Positions 17,234 to 26,394 of a DNA stretch of 38,737 nucleotides are shown here, piece by piece; position 1 is the stretch's first letter; each line of letters begins with the position of its first letter. Made by a program: the position numbers and the translations under genes. The notes below the pieces were generated by a model. The model did no database searches. It saw only the letters and a program-made list of their open reading frames with translations, and was not told the DNA's origin. Source of the DNA: an uncultured Burkholderiales bacterium (GTDB taxonomy: Bacteria > Pseudomonadota > Gammaproteobacteria > Burkholderiales > Burkholderiaceae); NCBI GenBank assembly GCA_937891045.1, contig CALBEV010000084.1:1-38737 (forward strand). The letters are read 5' to 3'.

Positions 17234-18178
17234 TTAAGCGTATTCCAACAAAGCGGTTTTCATTTTCTTCATGGCCGCCACTTCAATTTGGCGGATGCGC
17301 TCGGCACTCACGCCGTATTCCGCAGCCAACTCGTGCAGCGTCATGCCGCCCGAATTGTCGTCATTCACTTTGAGCCAACGCTCTTCGACGATGCGACGGC
17401 TGCGAGCATCCAACACCTCTAGTGCTTGGCTGATGCCATCACTGGACATCAGGTCGCGTTGGTGCGCTTCGATCATGGCCGTGGGTTCGTGCTGCACATC
17501 GGCCAAGTAGGCGATGGGGCCAAACGCGTCTTCACCGTCGTCGCTGGGGCTGGGGTCGAGCAAGACATCGCCACCGGCCATGCGGGCTTCCATCTCAATC
17601 ACCTCTTCGCGTTTGACATTGAGTTCTTTGGCCACGCTGTCGATTTGCGCGTCACTCAAAGTGTCGCGCGTCATGGTGCTGCGGTCTTCACCGGCGTCTG
17701 CTCGGAAGCCTTGCTTTTTCGAACGCAGGTTGAAAAACAATTTGCGCTGCGCCTTGGTGGTGGCGAGCTTGACCATGCGCCAGTTTTTGATGATGTACTC
17801 GTGAATTTCGGCCTTGATCCAGTGCATGGCGTAACTCACCAAGCGCACACCGTGGGCCGGGTCGAAGCGTTTCACCGCTTTCATCAGGCCGACATTGCCT
17901 TCTTGAATCAGGTCAGCATGGGGCAGGCCATAACCGGCGTATTGGCGAGAAATAGACACCACCAAGCGCAGGTGCGACAAAATCAATTTGCCAGCTGCTT
18001 CCAAGTCATTGTTTTCTTTGAGTTTTTTGGCAAATTCTTGCTCTTGCTCCAGGGTCAGCATGGGCAAGCGGTTCACCGCCGAGATGTAGGCGTCCAGATT
18101 ACCCAAGGGGGGCAGCAAGGCCCAAGGATTGGCCGCAACCTGCCCAGCTGCGGGGGTGGTCAACATCAACGTAGGCAT
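17234..18178 (-). CDS. rpoH: RNA polymerase heat-shock sigma factor RpoH (sigma-32)
   Basis: A 314-residue group 3 sigma factor. Region 2 is intact (LPHADLIQEGNVGLMKAVKRFDP, then SYAMHWIKAEIHEYIIKNWRMVK), followed by the RpoH box QRKLFFNLR that is diagnostic of sigma-32, and region 4.2 with a helix-turn-helix ending SAERIRQIEVAAMKKMK. It directs transcription of chaperone and protease genes. The ATG at 18178 has AGGAG seven bases upstream; a TTG one codon earlier is less likely. A CIRCE operator overlaps its probable promoter. ftsY lies upstream on the same strand, but ftsE and ftsX, which sit between them in E. coli, are absent. Confidence 0.96.
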   Translation of the reverse strand: MPTLMLTTPAAGQVAANPWALLPPLGNLDAYISAVNRLPMLTLEQEQEFAKKLKENNDLEAAGKLILSHLRLVVSISRQYAGYGLPHADLIQEGNVGLMKAVKRFDPAHGVRLVSYAMHWIKAEIHEYIIKNWRMVKLATTKAQRKLFFNLRSKKQGFRADAGEDRSTMTRDTLSDAQIDSVAKELNVKREEVIEMEARMAGGDVLLDPSPSDDGEDAFGPIAYLADVQHEPTAMIEAHQRDLMSSDGISQALEVLDARSRRIVEERWLKVNDDNSGGMTLHELAAEYGVSAERIRQIEVAAMKKMKTALLEYA

Positions 18179-18211
18179 CAATGGCTCCTGTCCAAATCAG
18201 TCATAACCCTT

Positions 18212-18241
18212 ATATTAGCACTCTCTGAATCGGAGTGCCAA
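18212..18241 (-). promoter_or_regulatory. probable sigma-70 promoter of rpoH
   Basis: On the minus strand TTGGCA (18241-18236) and TAATAT (18217-18212) are 18 bp apart and end about 33 bp before the rpoH start codon. Both boxes are partly formed by the CIRCE palindrome, so HrcA binding would directly block polymerase. Confidence 0.5.
18215..18241 (-). promoter_or_regulatory. CIRCE element (HrcA operator) upstream of rpoH
   Basis: On the minus strand the site reads TTGGCACTC, nine bases, GAGTGCTAA. The CIRCE consensus is TTAGCACTC-N9-GAGTGCTAA, so 17 of 18 arm positions match and the spacer length is exact. It lies 37 bp before the rpoH ATG. HrcA, the repressor that binds CIRCE, is encoded in this same window at 35026-36027. 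Confidence 0.92.
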
Positions 18242-18327
18242 AATTTGATTAAAAGAATACTTTACGTTAATTAGTGACGGGCGCGAGGAAGTCAAGTCTG
18301 GAACCTGATTTCCTCTCGCAACGGGAT

Positions 18328-19317
18328 TCAGGCGATCAGCGCTTGGGCAAACTCATCGGCGCTGAAGGCCTGCAAGTCTTGCAGTTGCTCGCCAATGCCA
18401 ATGAAATAAACAGACAGCGGTTTATCGGCGCTGCGTTGCGCCGCCCACAGCGCGATAGCTGCCAGCACCCCACCTTTGGCGGTGCCGTCGAGTTTGGTGA
18501 CGATCAGCCCGGTCAGGCCCAGCGTGTCGTCAAATGCTTTCACCTGCGCCAAGGCGTTTTGGCCGGTGTTGCCATCGATCACCAACAGCACTTCGTGCGG
18601 CGAGGTGTCGTCGGCTTTTTGCAGCACACGTTTGATTTTTTTCAGCTCTTCCATCAGGTGCACCTGGGTGGGCAAACGCCCAGCGGTGTCCACCAACACC
18701 ACATCACGACCCCGGGCTTTCCCCGCTGTGACCGCGTCAAAACTCACCGCAGCCGGGTCGCCATGGTCTTGGCTGATGATGTCGACCTGGTTGCGGTCGG
18801 CCCAGACCAGCAACTGTTCTTTGGCAGCCGCGCGAAACGTATCCGCAGCGGCCAACAACACACTGGCACCAGCATCGTTCAAATGCCTGGTGAGCTTGCC
18901 AATCGAGGTGGTTTTACCGGCACCATTCACCCCTGCCACCATGATGACCGTGGGTTTGTGCTGGTCCAGTCGCATTTCACCTTCCAGTGGGCGCAATAGG
19001 TCGGCCAGCACCAGCACCAACATAGCTTTCACATCAGCAGGGTCTTTGCTGCCAGCCGCTTTCACTTTTTGTTTCAACGCTTGCAACACATGTTGGGTGG
19101 CGGCCATGCCAGCGTCGGACATCAGCAAGGCCGATTCGAGTTCTTCATACAGTGCGTCATCAATCACCTTGCCGCCGAACACCCCGGCAATGCTGCTGCC
19201 GGTGCGCTGCAAGCCACTGCGCAAGCGGCCCAACCAAGCTTGACTGGCCACTTGGGCGGCTTGGCTGCTGGGAGCCGGGGAGGGCGCAGGGGTTTTTCGC
19301 TTGAACAAACTGAACAT
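18328..19317 (-). CDS. ftsY: signal recognition particle receptor FtsY
   Basis: A 329-residue SRP GTPase. The N domain is followed by the G domain: G1 GVNGAGKTTS at about 129-138, DTFRAAAKEQL, G3 DTAGRLPTQ, G4 TKLDGTAKGG and the closing FIGIGEQLQDLQAFSADEFAQAL. It docks the SRP-ribosome complex at the inner membrane. The long acidic A domain of E. coli FtsY is missing; the protein starts MFSLFKRKTP, as in many betaproteobacteria. The start at 19317 was chosen for that family N-terminus. It is divergent from the M16 protease gene with 64 bp between them. Confidence 0.96.
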   Translation of the reverse strand: MFSLFKRKTPAPSPAPSSQAAQVASQAWLGRLRSGLQRTGSSIAGVFGGKVIDDALYEELESALLMSDAGMAATQHVLQALKQKVKAAGSKDPADVKAMLVLVLADLLRPLEGEMRLDQHKPTVIMVAGVNGAGKTTSIGKLTRHLNDAGASVLLAAADTFRAAAKEQLLVWADRNQVDIISQDHGDPAAVSFDAVTAGKARGRDVVLVDTAGRLPTQVHLMEELKKIKRVLQKADDTSPHEVLLVIDGNTGQNALAQVKAFDDTLGLTGLIVTKLDGTAKGGVLAAIALWAAQRSADKPLSVYFIGIGEQLQDLQAFSADEFAQALIA

Positions 19318-19381
19318 GAGACGGGAGGTTCCTAGAATGCAGGCAGCTTGCAAGATCGCAAGCCTATGAACAAGTCATTCT

Positions 19382-20803
19382 ATGAAACCCCATTTTTCGT
19401 TTGTGCTGCGCCATTTTTTCAGCGGCGTTTTGTTGATTGGCTCGGCGCTGCAGGCCCCCGCTGCTTTGGCGCAAAGCTTGCAAGAGTTCACCTTGGCCAA
19501 TGGCATGCGCGTCATCGTCAAAGCCGACCCCAAAGCCCCGACCGCAGTGCACATGGTCTGGTTGCGGGTGGGCTCCATGGACGAGGTGGATGGTGTCTCG
19601 GGCGTGGCCCACGTGCTGGAACACATGCTGTTCAAAGGTTCGCCCACGGTGAAGCCGGGTGAGTTTTCACGCCGCGTGGCTGCCATGGGTGGGCGCGAAA
19701 ACGCCTTCACCAACCGAGACTACACCGGCTACTTCCAACAAATTCCAGCCAACCGCTTGCCCGACGTGATGCGTTTGGAAGCCGATCGGTTTGTCAACAA
19801 CCAATGGCCGGATGACGAATTCACGCGTGAACTCGAAGTGGTGAAAGAAGAACGCCGCATGCGCACCGACGACGTGCCGCGCATGCAACTCTATGAACTG
19901 CTTAACGCCACACAGTTCACCACCTCGCCTTACCGCCGCCCGGTGGTGGGCTGGATGAACGACTTGGACGCCATGAAGCCGCAAGATGCGCGGGACTTTT
20001 ACAAGCGCTGGTATGTGCCCGCCAATGCCGCTGTGGTCATCGTTGGGGATGTGAATCTGGCCCAAGTGAAGAAATGGGCCGAAGAGATTTATGGCCGAAT
20101 TCCAGCGGGCAAAGTGCCCGAACGCAAACCACGCCTTGAGCCCGAGCAAACCGGCACCCGCCGCGTGCAAGTGAAAGCTCCCGCAGAACAAGCTTATGTG
20201 GTGCTGTCTTGGAAAGTGCCGGGCTTCAAAGCCTTTGACAACGAATCCAGCACCCAAGACGCCTTGGCCCTGACCATGTTGTCCGCCGTGCTGGATGGTT
20301 ATGCAGGGGCGCGGCTTGACCGAGCCTTGGCGCAAGGCGACGACCGCATTGCTGACAGCGTGGGGGCGTCCAATGGCTTGACCGGTCGTGGGCCGCAAAC
20401 CTTCAGCTTGGAAGGCATCCCTGCCAAAGGCAAAACCACCGAGCAACTGGAAGCTGCATTGCGTGCTCAAGTGGCCCGCATTGCCAAAGAGGGCGTGAAC
20501 GAGGCCGAGATGCGCCGCGTCAGGGCGCAGTGGTTGGCTTCCAACATTTACCAGCGTGACTCGCTGTTCAACCAAGCGCGTGAAATCGGCACTTACTGGG
20601 TAGAAGGCTTGCCCCCTGACACTTCCGAACGTCTGATCGAGCGCTTGGCAGCCGTCACGCCCGAGCAAATTCAGAAAGTGGCGCAAACCTATTTCGGCGA
20701 TGACAACCTGACGGTGGCCACCTTGCTGCCGCAGTCTGGGCCTCGACCGGGGTTTCGCAAACCGCCGCCTGGTGCGCGGCATGGTGGGGAGGGCGCACGA
20801 TGA
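19382..20803 (+). CDS. M16 family zinc metallopeptidase (catalytic member)
   Basis: A 473-residue secreted or periplasmic pitrilysin-type protease. The signal peptide ends near ALAQ (about residue 31). The inverted zinc motif H-x2-E-H (HVLEH) is at about 77-81. The PYRRPVVGWMNDLDAM segment and the later FSLEGIPAKGK belong to the two halves of an M16 fold. The ATGA overlap with the next M16 gene (20800-20803) implies a co-translated pair, where one subunit carries zinc and the other does not. Confidence 0.92.
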   Translation: MKPHFSFVLRHFFSGVLLIGSALQAPAALAQSLQEFTLANGMRVIVKADPKAPTAVHMVWLRVGSMDEVDGVSGVAHVLEHMLFKGSPTVKPGEFSRRVAAMGGRENAFTNRDYTGYFQQIPANRLPDVMRLEADRFVNNQWPDDEFTRELEVVKEERRMRTDDVPRMQLYELLNATQFTTSPYRRPVVGWMNDLDAMKPQDARDFYKRWYVPANAAVVIVGDVNLAQVKKWAEEIYGRIPAGKVPERKPRLEPEQTGTRRVQVKAPAEQAYVVLSWKVPGFKAFDNESSTQDALALTMLSAVLDGYAGARLDRALAQGDDRIADSVGASNGLTGRGPQTFSLEGIPAKGKTTEQLEAALRAQVARIAKEGVNEAEMRRVRAQWLASNIYQRDSLFNQAREIGTYWVEGLPPDTSERLIERLAAVTPEQIQKVAQTYFGDDNLTVATLLPQSGPRPGFRKPPPGARHGGEGAR

Positions 20804-22119
20804 AACGCTTTTTATTCGCGCTCAGCATGGTGTTCTTGCACAGCACCGCCAGCGCAGGCATCCCCATCCAACACTGGACCTTGGACAACGGCGCCAAGGT
20901 GTATTTGGTGGAAGTACCGGGCTTGCCCATGGTGGACATGCAAGTGGAGTTTGATGCGGGCAGCCGTCGTGATGGCGGCTTCAATGGTTTGTCGAGTGCC
21001 ACCGCCAGCATGATGGCCAAAGGCGTGAAAGCACTGGGTAACCAAGCTGCCATGGACGAGAACGCTTTGGGCGAAGCCTGGGCCGATCTGGGTGCCCAGG
21101 TGAATGCCTCATCCTCCAGTGACCGCATGAGCTTGTCCTTGCGCAGCCTGACCCGCCCCGAGTTGTTGGACGCGGCGGTGGCTTTGGCAGCGCGTCAAAT
21201 GGCGCATCCCAGCTTTCCCAATGCCATCTGGCAAAACGAGCGTGAACGCTGGGTGGCCAGCATCAAGGAGGCCAACACCAAACCAGCCACCCTGGCCAAC
21301 CGGGCTTACAACAAAGCCTTGTTCGGCGACCATCCCTATGGTGCCGAAGTGGACGAGGCCAGTTTGCTCCGCATCGACACCGCGCTGATGGCGAAGTTTC
21401 ATGCCGACCATTTCAAACCCTGCATGGCCAAGGTCAGCGTCGTGGGTGCGCTCAACCGCGCCCAGGCGCAAGAAAGAGTGAAGCAGCTTTTGCAGCATTT
21501 ACCCGTGGAAGCCGCTTGCCCCGTGTTGCCAAGCTTGCCGGAAGTACAGCCCTTGAAGCAGGCACAAACCTTGAAAGTACCGTTTGAATCGGCGCAAGCC
21601 CATGTGTTCATTGGGCAGCCCGGCATTGCGCGTGAGCACCCAGACTTTTTAGCGCTCACGGTGGGCAACTACGTTTTGGGTGGCGGCGGCTTCGTGTCAC
21701 GCCTGACCGAGCAGGTGCGTGAAAAGCGCGGCCTGAGTTACAGCGTCTACAGCTATTTCGGCGCTTGGCAACAAGCGGGCCCGTTCACCGTGGGCTTGCA
21801 AACCCGCCCCGATCAGGCTCAGCAAGCGGTGCAAGTGGCCACCGACGTGGTGGCCGAGTTTGTGAAAGCTGGTCCCACCGACAAAGAGTTGAAAGCCGCC
21901 AAAGACTTTCTGATTGGTGGCTTTGCGCTGCGCTTGGACAGCAACCGCAAGCTGATGGACAACCTGAGCAACATCGCTTGGTACAACCTGCCACTCGACT
22001 ACCTTGACACCTGGACCGCGCAAGTGGACAAGCTCAGCGCCAAAGACATTCAGCAAGCCTTTGCCCGCAACCTGCAACCCGAGCGCATGGTCACCGTCAT
22101 CTTGGGTGCGCAGCCTTGA
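20800..22119 (+). CDS. M16 family peptidase-like protein (non-catalytic partner)
   Basis: A 439-residue protein with a signal peptide (cleavage near ASAG, about residue 19) and an M16 fold: FNGLSSATASMMAKG where the HxxEH zinc motif would be, and the conserved substrate-side block GGGGFVSRLTEQVREKRGLSYSVYSY. Because the zinc motif is absent, it is probably the partner subunit of the preceding protease, like the alpha subunit of mitochondrial processing peptidase. It overlaps the previous gene by four bases and rsmD by four bases (TTGA). Confidence 0.9.
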   Translation: MKRFLFALSMVFLHSTASAGIPIQHWTLDNGAKVYLVEVPGLPMVDMQVEFDAGSRRDGGFNGLSSATASMMAKGVKALGNQAAMDENALGEAWADLGAQVNASSSSDRMSLSLRSLTRPELLDAAVALAARQMAHPSFPNAIWQNERERWVASIKEANTKPATLANRAYNKALFGDHPYGAEVDEASLLRIDTALMAKFHADHFKPCMAKVSVVGALNRAQAQERVKQLLQHLPVEAACPVLPSLPEVQPLKQAQTLKVPFESAQAHVFIGQPGIAREHPDFLALTVGNYVLGGGGFVSRLTEQVREKRGLSYSVYSYFGAWQQAGPFTVGLQTRPDQAQQAVQVATDVVAEFVKAGPTDKELKAAKDFLIGGFALRLDSNRKLMDNLSNIAWYNLPLDYLDTWTAQVDKLSAKDIQQAFARNLQPERMVTVILGAQP

Positions 22120-22673
22120 CCAAGGGTGAGGTCCGCATCATTGGCGGCCAATGGAAGCGCAGCAAACTGCCGCTGGCCAAGGTCGAGAATCTGCGACCCA
22201 CCCCGGACCGGGTGCGCGAAACCTTGTTCAATTGGCTGGGCCAAGACCTCTCTGGTTGGCATTGCGCCGATGTGTTTGCGGGCACCGGCGCATTGGGTTT
22301 TGAAGCCGCGTCACGCGGTGCGGCCGCCGTGGTTTTGTGCGAGTCCAACAGCGCTTGCGTGGAAGCCATGGCCAAAAGCCAAGCCAAGCTCGGGGCCACA
22401 CAAATGCGCATTCAACGCGGCGACGGTTTGGCCTTGCTGCGCCAATCAGTGCCCAACAGCCTCGACCTGATCCTGCTGGACCCGCCCTACGATTTCCCGC
22501 AGTACGACAAGATGCTCAGCATCGCGCAAGCCTGCATCAAACCCAGCGGTTGGGTGTATTTGGAAGCGGGTAAAGCTTGGGCCGAAGCCGAGCTGCTGGC
22601 GCTGGGTTGGACCCTGAAACGCCATTTGAAAGCTGGCGCTGTGCATGCCCACTTGTTGCAGAGGGCGGCATAA
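22116..22673 (+). CDS. rsmD: 16S rRNA (guanine(966)-N2)-methyltransferase
   Basis: A 185-residue methyltransferase. RIIGGQWKRSKL and RPTPDRVRETLFNWL open the protein, SAM motif I is DVFAGTGALGFEA at about 52-64, and the catalytic N6/N2-type motif DPPY is at about 122-125. It methylates G966 of 16S rRNA in the small subunit. The best start is a TTG at 22116 that overlaps the stop of the previous gene, so translation is probably coupled. coaD follows, the usual rsmD-coaD order. Confidence 0.94.
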   Translation: MTKGEVRIIGGQWKRSKLPLAKVENLRPTPDRVRETLFNWLGQDLSGWHCADVFAGTGALGFEAASRGAAAVVLCESNSACVEAMAKSQAKLGATQMRIQRGDGLALLRQSVPNSLDLILLDPPYDFPQYDKMLSIAQACIKPSGWVYLEAGKAWAEAELLALGWTLKRHLKAGAVHAHLLQRAA

Positions 22674-22704
22674 TGCCCCGCACCCCCTTGCACAAGGACT
22701 GTCC

Positions 22705-23196
22705 ATGAGCCACGTGATCGCGCTGTACCCCGGCACCTTCGACCCCATCACCTTGGGACACGAAGACATCGTGCGCCGCGCCGCCGCCATGTTTGACGAA
22801 GTGGTGATCGCCGTGGCCCGCGCCCACCACAAAAAAACCATGTTCAGCCTGGACCAGCGCGTGGACATGACCCGCCAAGCCCTGGCTGATTGCCCGAATG
22901 TGCGGGTGGAAACCTTTGAAGGCTTGGTGATTGAGTTTGCCCAGGCGATTGGTGCCCGCACCATGGTGCGCGGCATCCGCTCCATGACCGACTTTGATTA
23001 CGAATTTCAGCTGGCTGGCATGAACCGCCGACTGGCACCTGGCATTGACTCGGTGTTTTTAAACACCTTGGATGTGCACCAGTGCATCTCCAGCACCTTG
23101 GTACGCGAGATCGCCACCTTGGGCGGTGATGTGGCGCAATTTGTGTCACCAGCGGTTTTTAGTTTCATGCAAGCCCACTTGGGTGCCCAAACTTAA
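22705..23196 (+). CDS. coaD: phosphopantetheine adenylyltransferase
   Basis: A 163-residue nucleotidyltransferase of standard length. It has YPGTFDPITLGH with the T/H-x-G-H motif at about 16-19, MVRGIRSMTDFDYEFQLAGMNRRL and the ISSTLVREIA motif. It makes dephospho-CoA from phosphopantetheine and ATP. The ATG at 22705 follows AAGGA and matches the family start; the earlier in-frame ATG at 22645 lies inside rsmD. Confidence 0.96.
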   Translation: MSHVIALYPGTFDPITLGHEDIVRRAAAMFDEVVIAVARAHHKKTMFSLDQRVDMTRQALADCPNVRVETFEGLVIEFAQAIGARTMVRGIRSMTDFDYEFQLAGMNRRLAPGIDSVFLNTLDVHQCISSTLVREIATLGGDVAQFVSPAVFSFMQAHLGAQT

Positions 23197-23469
<273 letters not shown>

Positions 23470-23472
23470 GCC

Positions 23473-23769
23473 TTATTCCGCTACGCTGCGCTTGGTTTTT
23501 TTCTGAGCGGTTTTCTTGCTCTTCTTTTTCTTCTTCTTGGCGGGTGGTTCGGTTTCGCCGATCATGTCAGCAGCTTGTGCTTTGAACGCGGCCACTTTCT
23601 TCGGCTTGGCTAATGTGGCTTGCTCGTCGCAGGCTTGCATTTGGCCGCCGCGTTCGCATTGCAGCGATGGCGGCTCATTTTTGGCCTTGGCCACGGCGGG
23701 CAGAGGCGTGGCCAGACACAGGCTAAGCAGCGCCAGGCTCAGGGCCTGGGGGAGGTTGAGGTGTTTCAT
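23473..23769 (-). CDS. small exported protein with a lysine-rich tail
   Basis: A 98-residue protein I do not recognise by name. An N-terminal hydrophobic signal (about residues 8-27, ending AVAKA) is followed by a short central region with two cysteines ([16 protein letters not shown]), and a C-terminal third that is almost all Lys, Ala and Thr. The cysteine spacing suggests a disulphide after export. Its 5' end overlaps the 3' end of pth by 47 bp in another frame, so it is probably translated from the same message. It might bind nucleic acid or polyanions through the basic tail, but that is speculation. Confidence 0.65.
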   Translation of the reverse strand: MKHLNLPQALSLALLSLCLATPLPAVAKAKNEPPSLQCERGGQMQACDEQATLAKPKKVAAFKAQAADMIGETEPPAKKKKKKSKKTAQKKTKRSVAE

Positions 23770-24400
23770 GCGATGCGCCTTCCTTGGTTGGAACGGCCGC
23801 CGCCGGTCTTGGCGGTTTGGGCCTGGGCGGCTTGCTGGTGTGCACTTGTTGGGTGGCTTTCACCATGTCGCCGCTCACCATCCAAGGTACGGCCAACAGG
23901 CTTCTATCGATGCAAGTGTCAATCACTTTTCGCTGTTCTGGTGCAGGCTTCTTCAAAACCCAGTGAACCACTTCCGACTTGACACCGGGGTGGCCAATGC
24001 CTAGGCGCAGTCGCCAATAGGCATCGCTGCCCAACTGGGCGTGGATGTCGCGCAAACCGTTGTGTCCGGCATGGCTGCCGCCCAATTTCAGCTTGGCTTC
24101 ACCCGGCACCACGTCCAGTTCGTCGTGCACCACCATGATTTGCGCGGGTTCGATTTTGTAAAACCGCGCCAACGAAGCCACAGCCTTGCCAGACAGGTTC
24201 ATGAAGGTGGCAGGCTTCAACAGCCACAGGGTGTCGCTTTGCAGGGTGGTGCGGGCCACCCAGCCATGGTGGTTTTTGTCCGGCTGCAACTGAACCTTCA
24301 GTTGCTGGGCCAATTGATCGATCCACCAGAACCCCGCGTTGTGGCGGGTGTCTTCGTATTCAGTGCCCGGGTTGCCCAGGCCGACAAACAGTTTGATCAT
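23723..24400 (-). CDS. pth: peptidyl-tRNA hydrolase
   Basis: A 225-residue enzyme. The catalytic region is intact: [18 protein letters not shown] with Asn 10 and His 20, [21 protein letters not shown] and [11 protein letters not shown]. It frees tRNA from peptidyl-tRNA that drops off ribosomes. The catalytic domain ends near residue 188. The last 35 residues are a proline- and alanine-rich tail ([14 protein letters not shown] and onward), longer than the usual C-terminus, and this tail overlaps the next gene. It lies downstream of rplY in the common rplY-pth order. Confidence 0.95.
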   Translation of the reverse strand: MIKLFVGLGNPGTEYEDTRHNAGFWWIDQLAQQLKVQLQPDKNHHGWVARTTLQSDTLWLLKPATFMNLSGKAVASLARFYKIEPAQIMVVHDELDVVPGEAKLKLGGSHAGHNGLRDIHAQLGSDAYWRLRLGIGHPGVKSEVVHWVLKKPAPEQRKVIDTCIDRSLLAVPWMVSGDMVKATQQVHTSKPPRPKPPRPAAAVPTKEGASHETPQPPPGPEPGAA

Positions 24401-24452
24401 GGTGGGGGATTATCCGGCGCATCAAAAGGCCCGCTTAACACAAGCCGGCATC

Positions 24453-24475
24453 AAAAAAGCCCGCATCTGCGGGCT
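24453..24475 (-). terminator. Rho-independent terminator after rplY
   Basis: On the minus strand the arms AGCCCGC and GCGGGCT with a four-base loop are followed by six T residues. It lies between rplY and pth, 22 bp after the rplY stop, so pth probably also needs its own promoter or read-through. Confidence 0.8.
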
Positions 24476-24497
24476 CTTCAAGGTCAGCGGCGAAGAA

Positions 24498-25124
24498 TCA
24501 CTTCTTGCCTTTGCCTTTGGCAGGTGCTGCTGGTGCGGCAGCGGCTTCGGGAGCGGCTTCTTCAACCACTGACACCACGCTCACCAACACGGGGTTGTTT
24601 TTGCCGTGAACAACGGCTTTGACACCTTTGGGCAGGCTGATGTCGTTCAAGTGCAGCGAGGTTCCTTTTTTCAGGCCGCTCAGGTCCACTGCGATGAACT
24701 CGGGCAAATCAGCTGGCAAGCAGGCGATTTCCAACTCGGTCATGACCGGGTTGACCAAGCAAGCGTCAGCTTTCACCGCAGGCGAGTTTTCTTGACCGCT
24801 GTAGTGGAGGGGCACTTTCATGTGCAACACAGTGTCGGCTTCCACGCGTTGGAAGTCGATGTGCAACACGAGTTGCTTGAACGGGTGGTATTGCACATCG
24901 CGCAACAACACTTTGGAGGACTTGCCGTTGAATTCCATCTCCAAAATCGAAGCGTGGAAGGCTTCCTTTTTCAGAGCATGCCACAGCGCGTTGTGGTCGA
25001 GTTCAATGGATTGGGGTTCGTGGGCTTTGCCACCGTAAACGATACCGGGCGTGCGACCGGTGATGCGCAGACGGCGGCTCGCACCCGTACCCTGCTTTGT
25101 GCGCTCAAAAGCGACGAATTTCAT
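24498..25124 (-). CDS. rplY: 50S ribosomal protein L25 (general stress protein Ctc form)
   Basis: A 208-residue protein of the long Ctc form. The N-terminal 5S rRNA-binding domain starts [32 protein letters not shown], followed by a C-terminal beta domain and an Ala/Lys-rich tail ending KGKGKK. It binds 5S rRNA in the large subunit. It is the second gene after prs, as in most Burkholderiales. Confidence 0.95.
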   Translation of the reverse strand: MKFVAFERTKQGTGASRRLRITGRTPGIVYGGKAHEPQSIELDHNALWHALKKEAFHASILEMEFNGKSSKVLLRDVQYHPFKQLVLHIDFQRVEADTVLHMKVPLHYSGQENSPAVKADACLVNPVMTELEIACLPADLPEFIAVDLSGLKKGTSLHLNDISLPKGVKAVVHGKNNPVLVSVVSVVEEAAPEAAAAPAAPAKGKGKK

Positions 25125-25176
25125 AGCTATCTCCAGAAGAAGTCCACCGCGACCAGTGTGACTTCGGTTTCAAAAC

Positions 25177-25194
25177 GGGGCGAAAAAACGCCCC
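25177..25194 (-). terminator. hairpin between prs and rplY, possible attenuating terminator
   Basis: GGGGCG and CGCCCC flank a six-base loop, and on the minus strand GTTTTG follows. This is a short stem with a weak T tract, so partial termination after prs is more likely than full termination. Confidence 0.4.
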
Positions 25195-25222
25195 ACAACA
25201 TTGCTTTCCTAGCAAGCCCGGC

Positions 25223-26197
25223 TTAAAAAAGCTGGTCTTGGTCGGAGAACAAACTCATGACCGACTCTCCTTTGGAGATGCGCTGGATGGTTTCAGCGAT
25301 CAGGGGTGCCACGGAGAGTTGGCGAATCTTTTGGCATTGCTCGGCGGCTGCGCTCAAGGGGATGGTGTTGGTCACCACCACTTCATCCAAGGCGTCGCCT
25401 TTGGCGATGCGATCAATGGCGGGGCCGGAAAAAATAGGGTGGGTGCAATAGGCGTAAACCTGCTTGGCGCCGCGCTCTTTCAGCACTTCCGCAGCCTTCA
25501 CCAAGGTGCCTGCGGTGTCAATCATGTCGTCCATGATGACGCAGTTGCGGCCCTCAATTTCACCGATGACGTGCATGACTTCGCTTACATTGGCTTTGGG
25601 GCGGCGTTTGTCAATGATGGCGAGGTCGCAACCCAGTTGTTTGGCCAAAGCGCGGGCACGCACCACACCGCCCACATCGGGCGACACGACGATCAGGTCG
25701 TCGTAGTTTTTCAGGCGCAAATCGCCCAGCAACACCGGCGAGGCGTAAATATTGTCGACGGGGATGTTGAAAAAGCCTTGGATTTGATCGGCATGCAAGT
25801 CCATGGTGAGGACCCGGTCCACACCCACGGTTTGCAGCAAATCGGCCACCAACTTGGCCGAAATAGGCACACGCGAAGAACGCGGACGGCGGTCTTGGCG
25901 GGCATAACCGAAGTAGGGGATGACGGCACTGATGCGCTCGGCGGAGGCCCGCTTGAGGGCGTCGACCATGATCAGCAATTCCATCAGGTTTTCGTTGGTG
26001 GGGTTGCAGGTGGACTGCACCACGAAGACGTCGCGGGCGCGAACGTTTTGTTTGATTTCAACCGTGACTTCGCCGTCGGAGAAGCGGCCCACCTCGGCGG
26101 CACCCAGATCGATTCCCAGGTGACCGGCTATCTCAGCGGCCAACACAGGGTTGGCGTTGCCGGTGAAGACCATGAAATCTGGTTGGGGGTTCGACAT
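25223..26197 (-). CDS. prs: ribose-phosphate pyrophosphokinase
   Basis: A 324-residue PRPP synthetase, the usual class I length. It shows [18 protein letters not shown], the flexible ATP loop [22 protein letters not shown], the metal site [12 protein letters not shown] and the PRPP loop [14 protein letters not shown]. It makes PRPP from ribose 5-phosphate and ATP for nucleotide, His and Trp synthesis. It follows tRNA-Gln and ispE on the same strand. Confidence 0.97.
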   Translation of the reverse strand: MSNPQPDFMVFTGNANPVLAAEIAGHLGIDLGAAEVGRFSDGEVTVEIKQNVRARDVFVVQSTCNPTNENLMELLIMVDALKRASAERISAVIPYFGYARQDRRPRSSRVPISAKLVADLLQTVGVDRVLTMDLHADQIQGFFNIPVDNIYASPVLLGDLRLKNYDDLIVVSPDVGGVVRARALAKQLGCDLAIIDKRRPKANVSEVMHVIGEIEGRNCVIMDDMIDTAGTLVKAAEVLKERGAKQVYAYCTHPIFSGPAIDRIAKGDALDEVVVTNTIPLSAAAEQCQKIRQLSVAPLIAETIQRISKGESVMSLFSDQDQLF

Positions 26198-26284
26198 GCT
26201 GACGACCTGAGGTTAAAAAAACAAAGGGCAACGGTTCGCGGTGCTTGCCGCAAACCCTTGCCGCTTCCGTTCAAAGCAAAAGGG

Positions 26285-26361
26285 TGGCAGGGGAAGAAGG
26301 ATTCGAACCTTCGCATGCTGGAATCAAAATCCAGTGCCTTAACCAACTTGGCGACTCCCCT
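26285..26361 (-). tRNA. tRNA-Gln (anticodon UUG)
   Basis: On the minus strand a 77-nt cloverleaf includes an encoded CCA. The acceptor stem starts AGGGGAG and ends against TTCCCCT, the anticodon stem-loop is CTGGATTTTGATTCCAG with anticodon TTG, and the T arm is AAGGTTCGAATCCTT. It lies between ispE and prs, a conserved position in betaproteobacteria, and is likely processed from the ispE-prs message. Confidence 0.96.
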
Positions 26362-26394
26362 ACACGGGATACCTGTTTTACAACAAGTTTCCTG

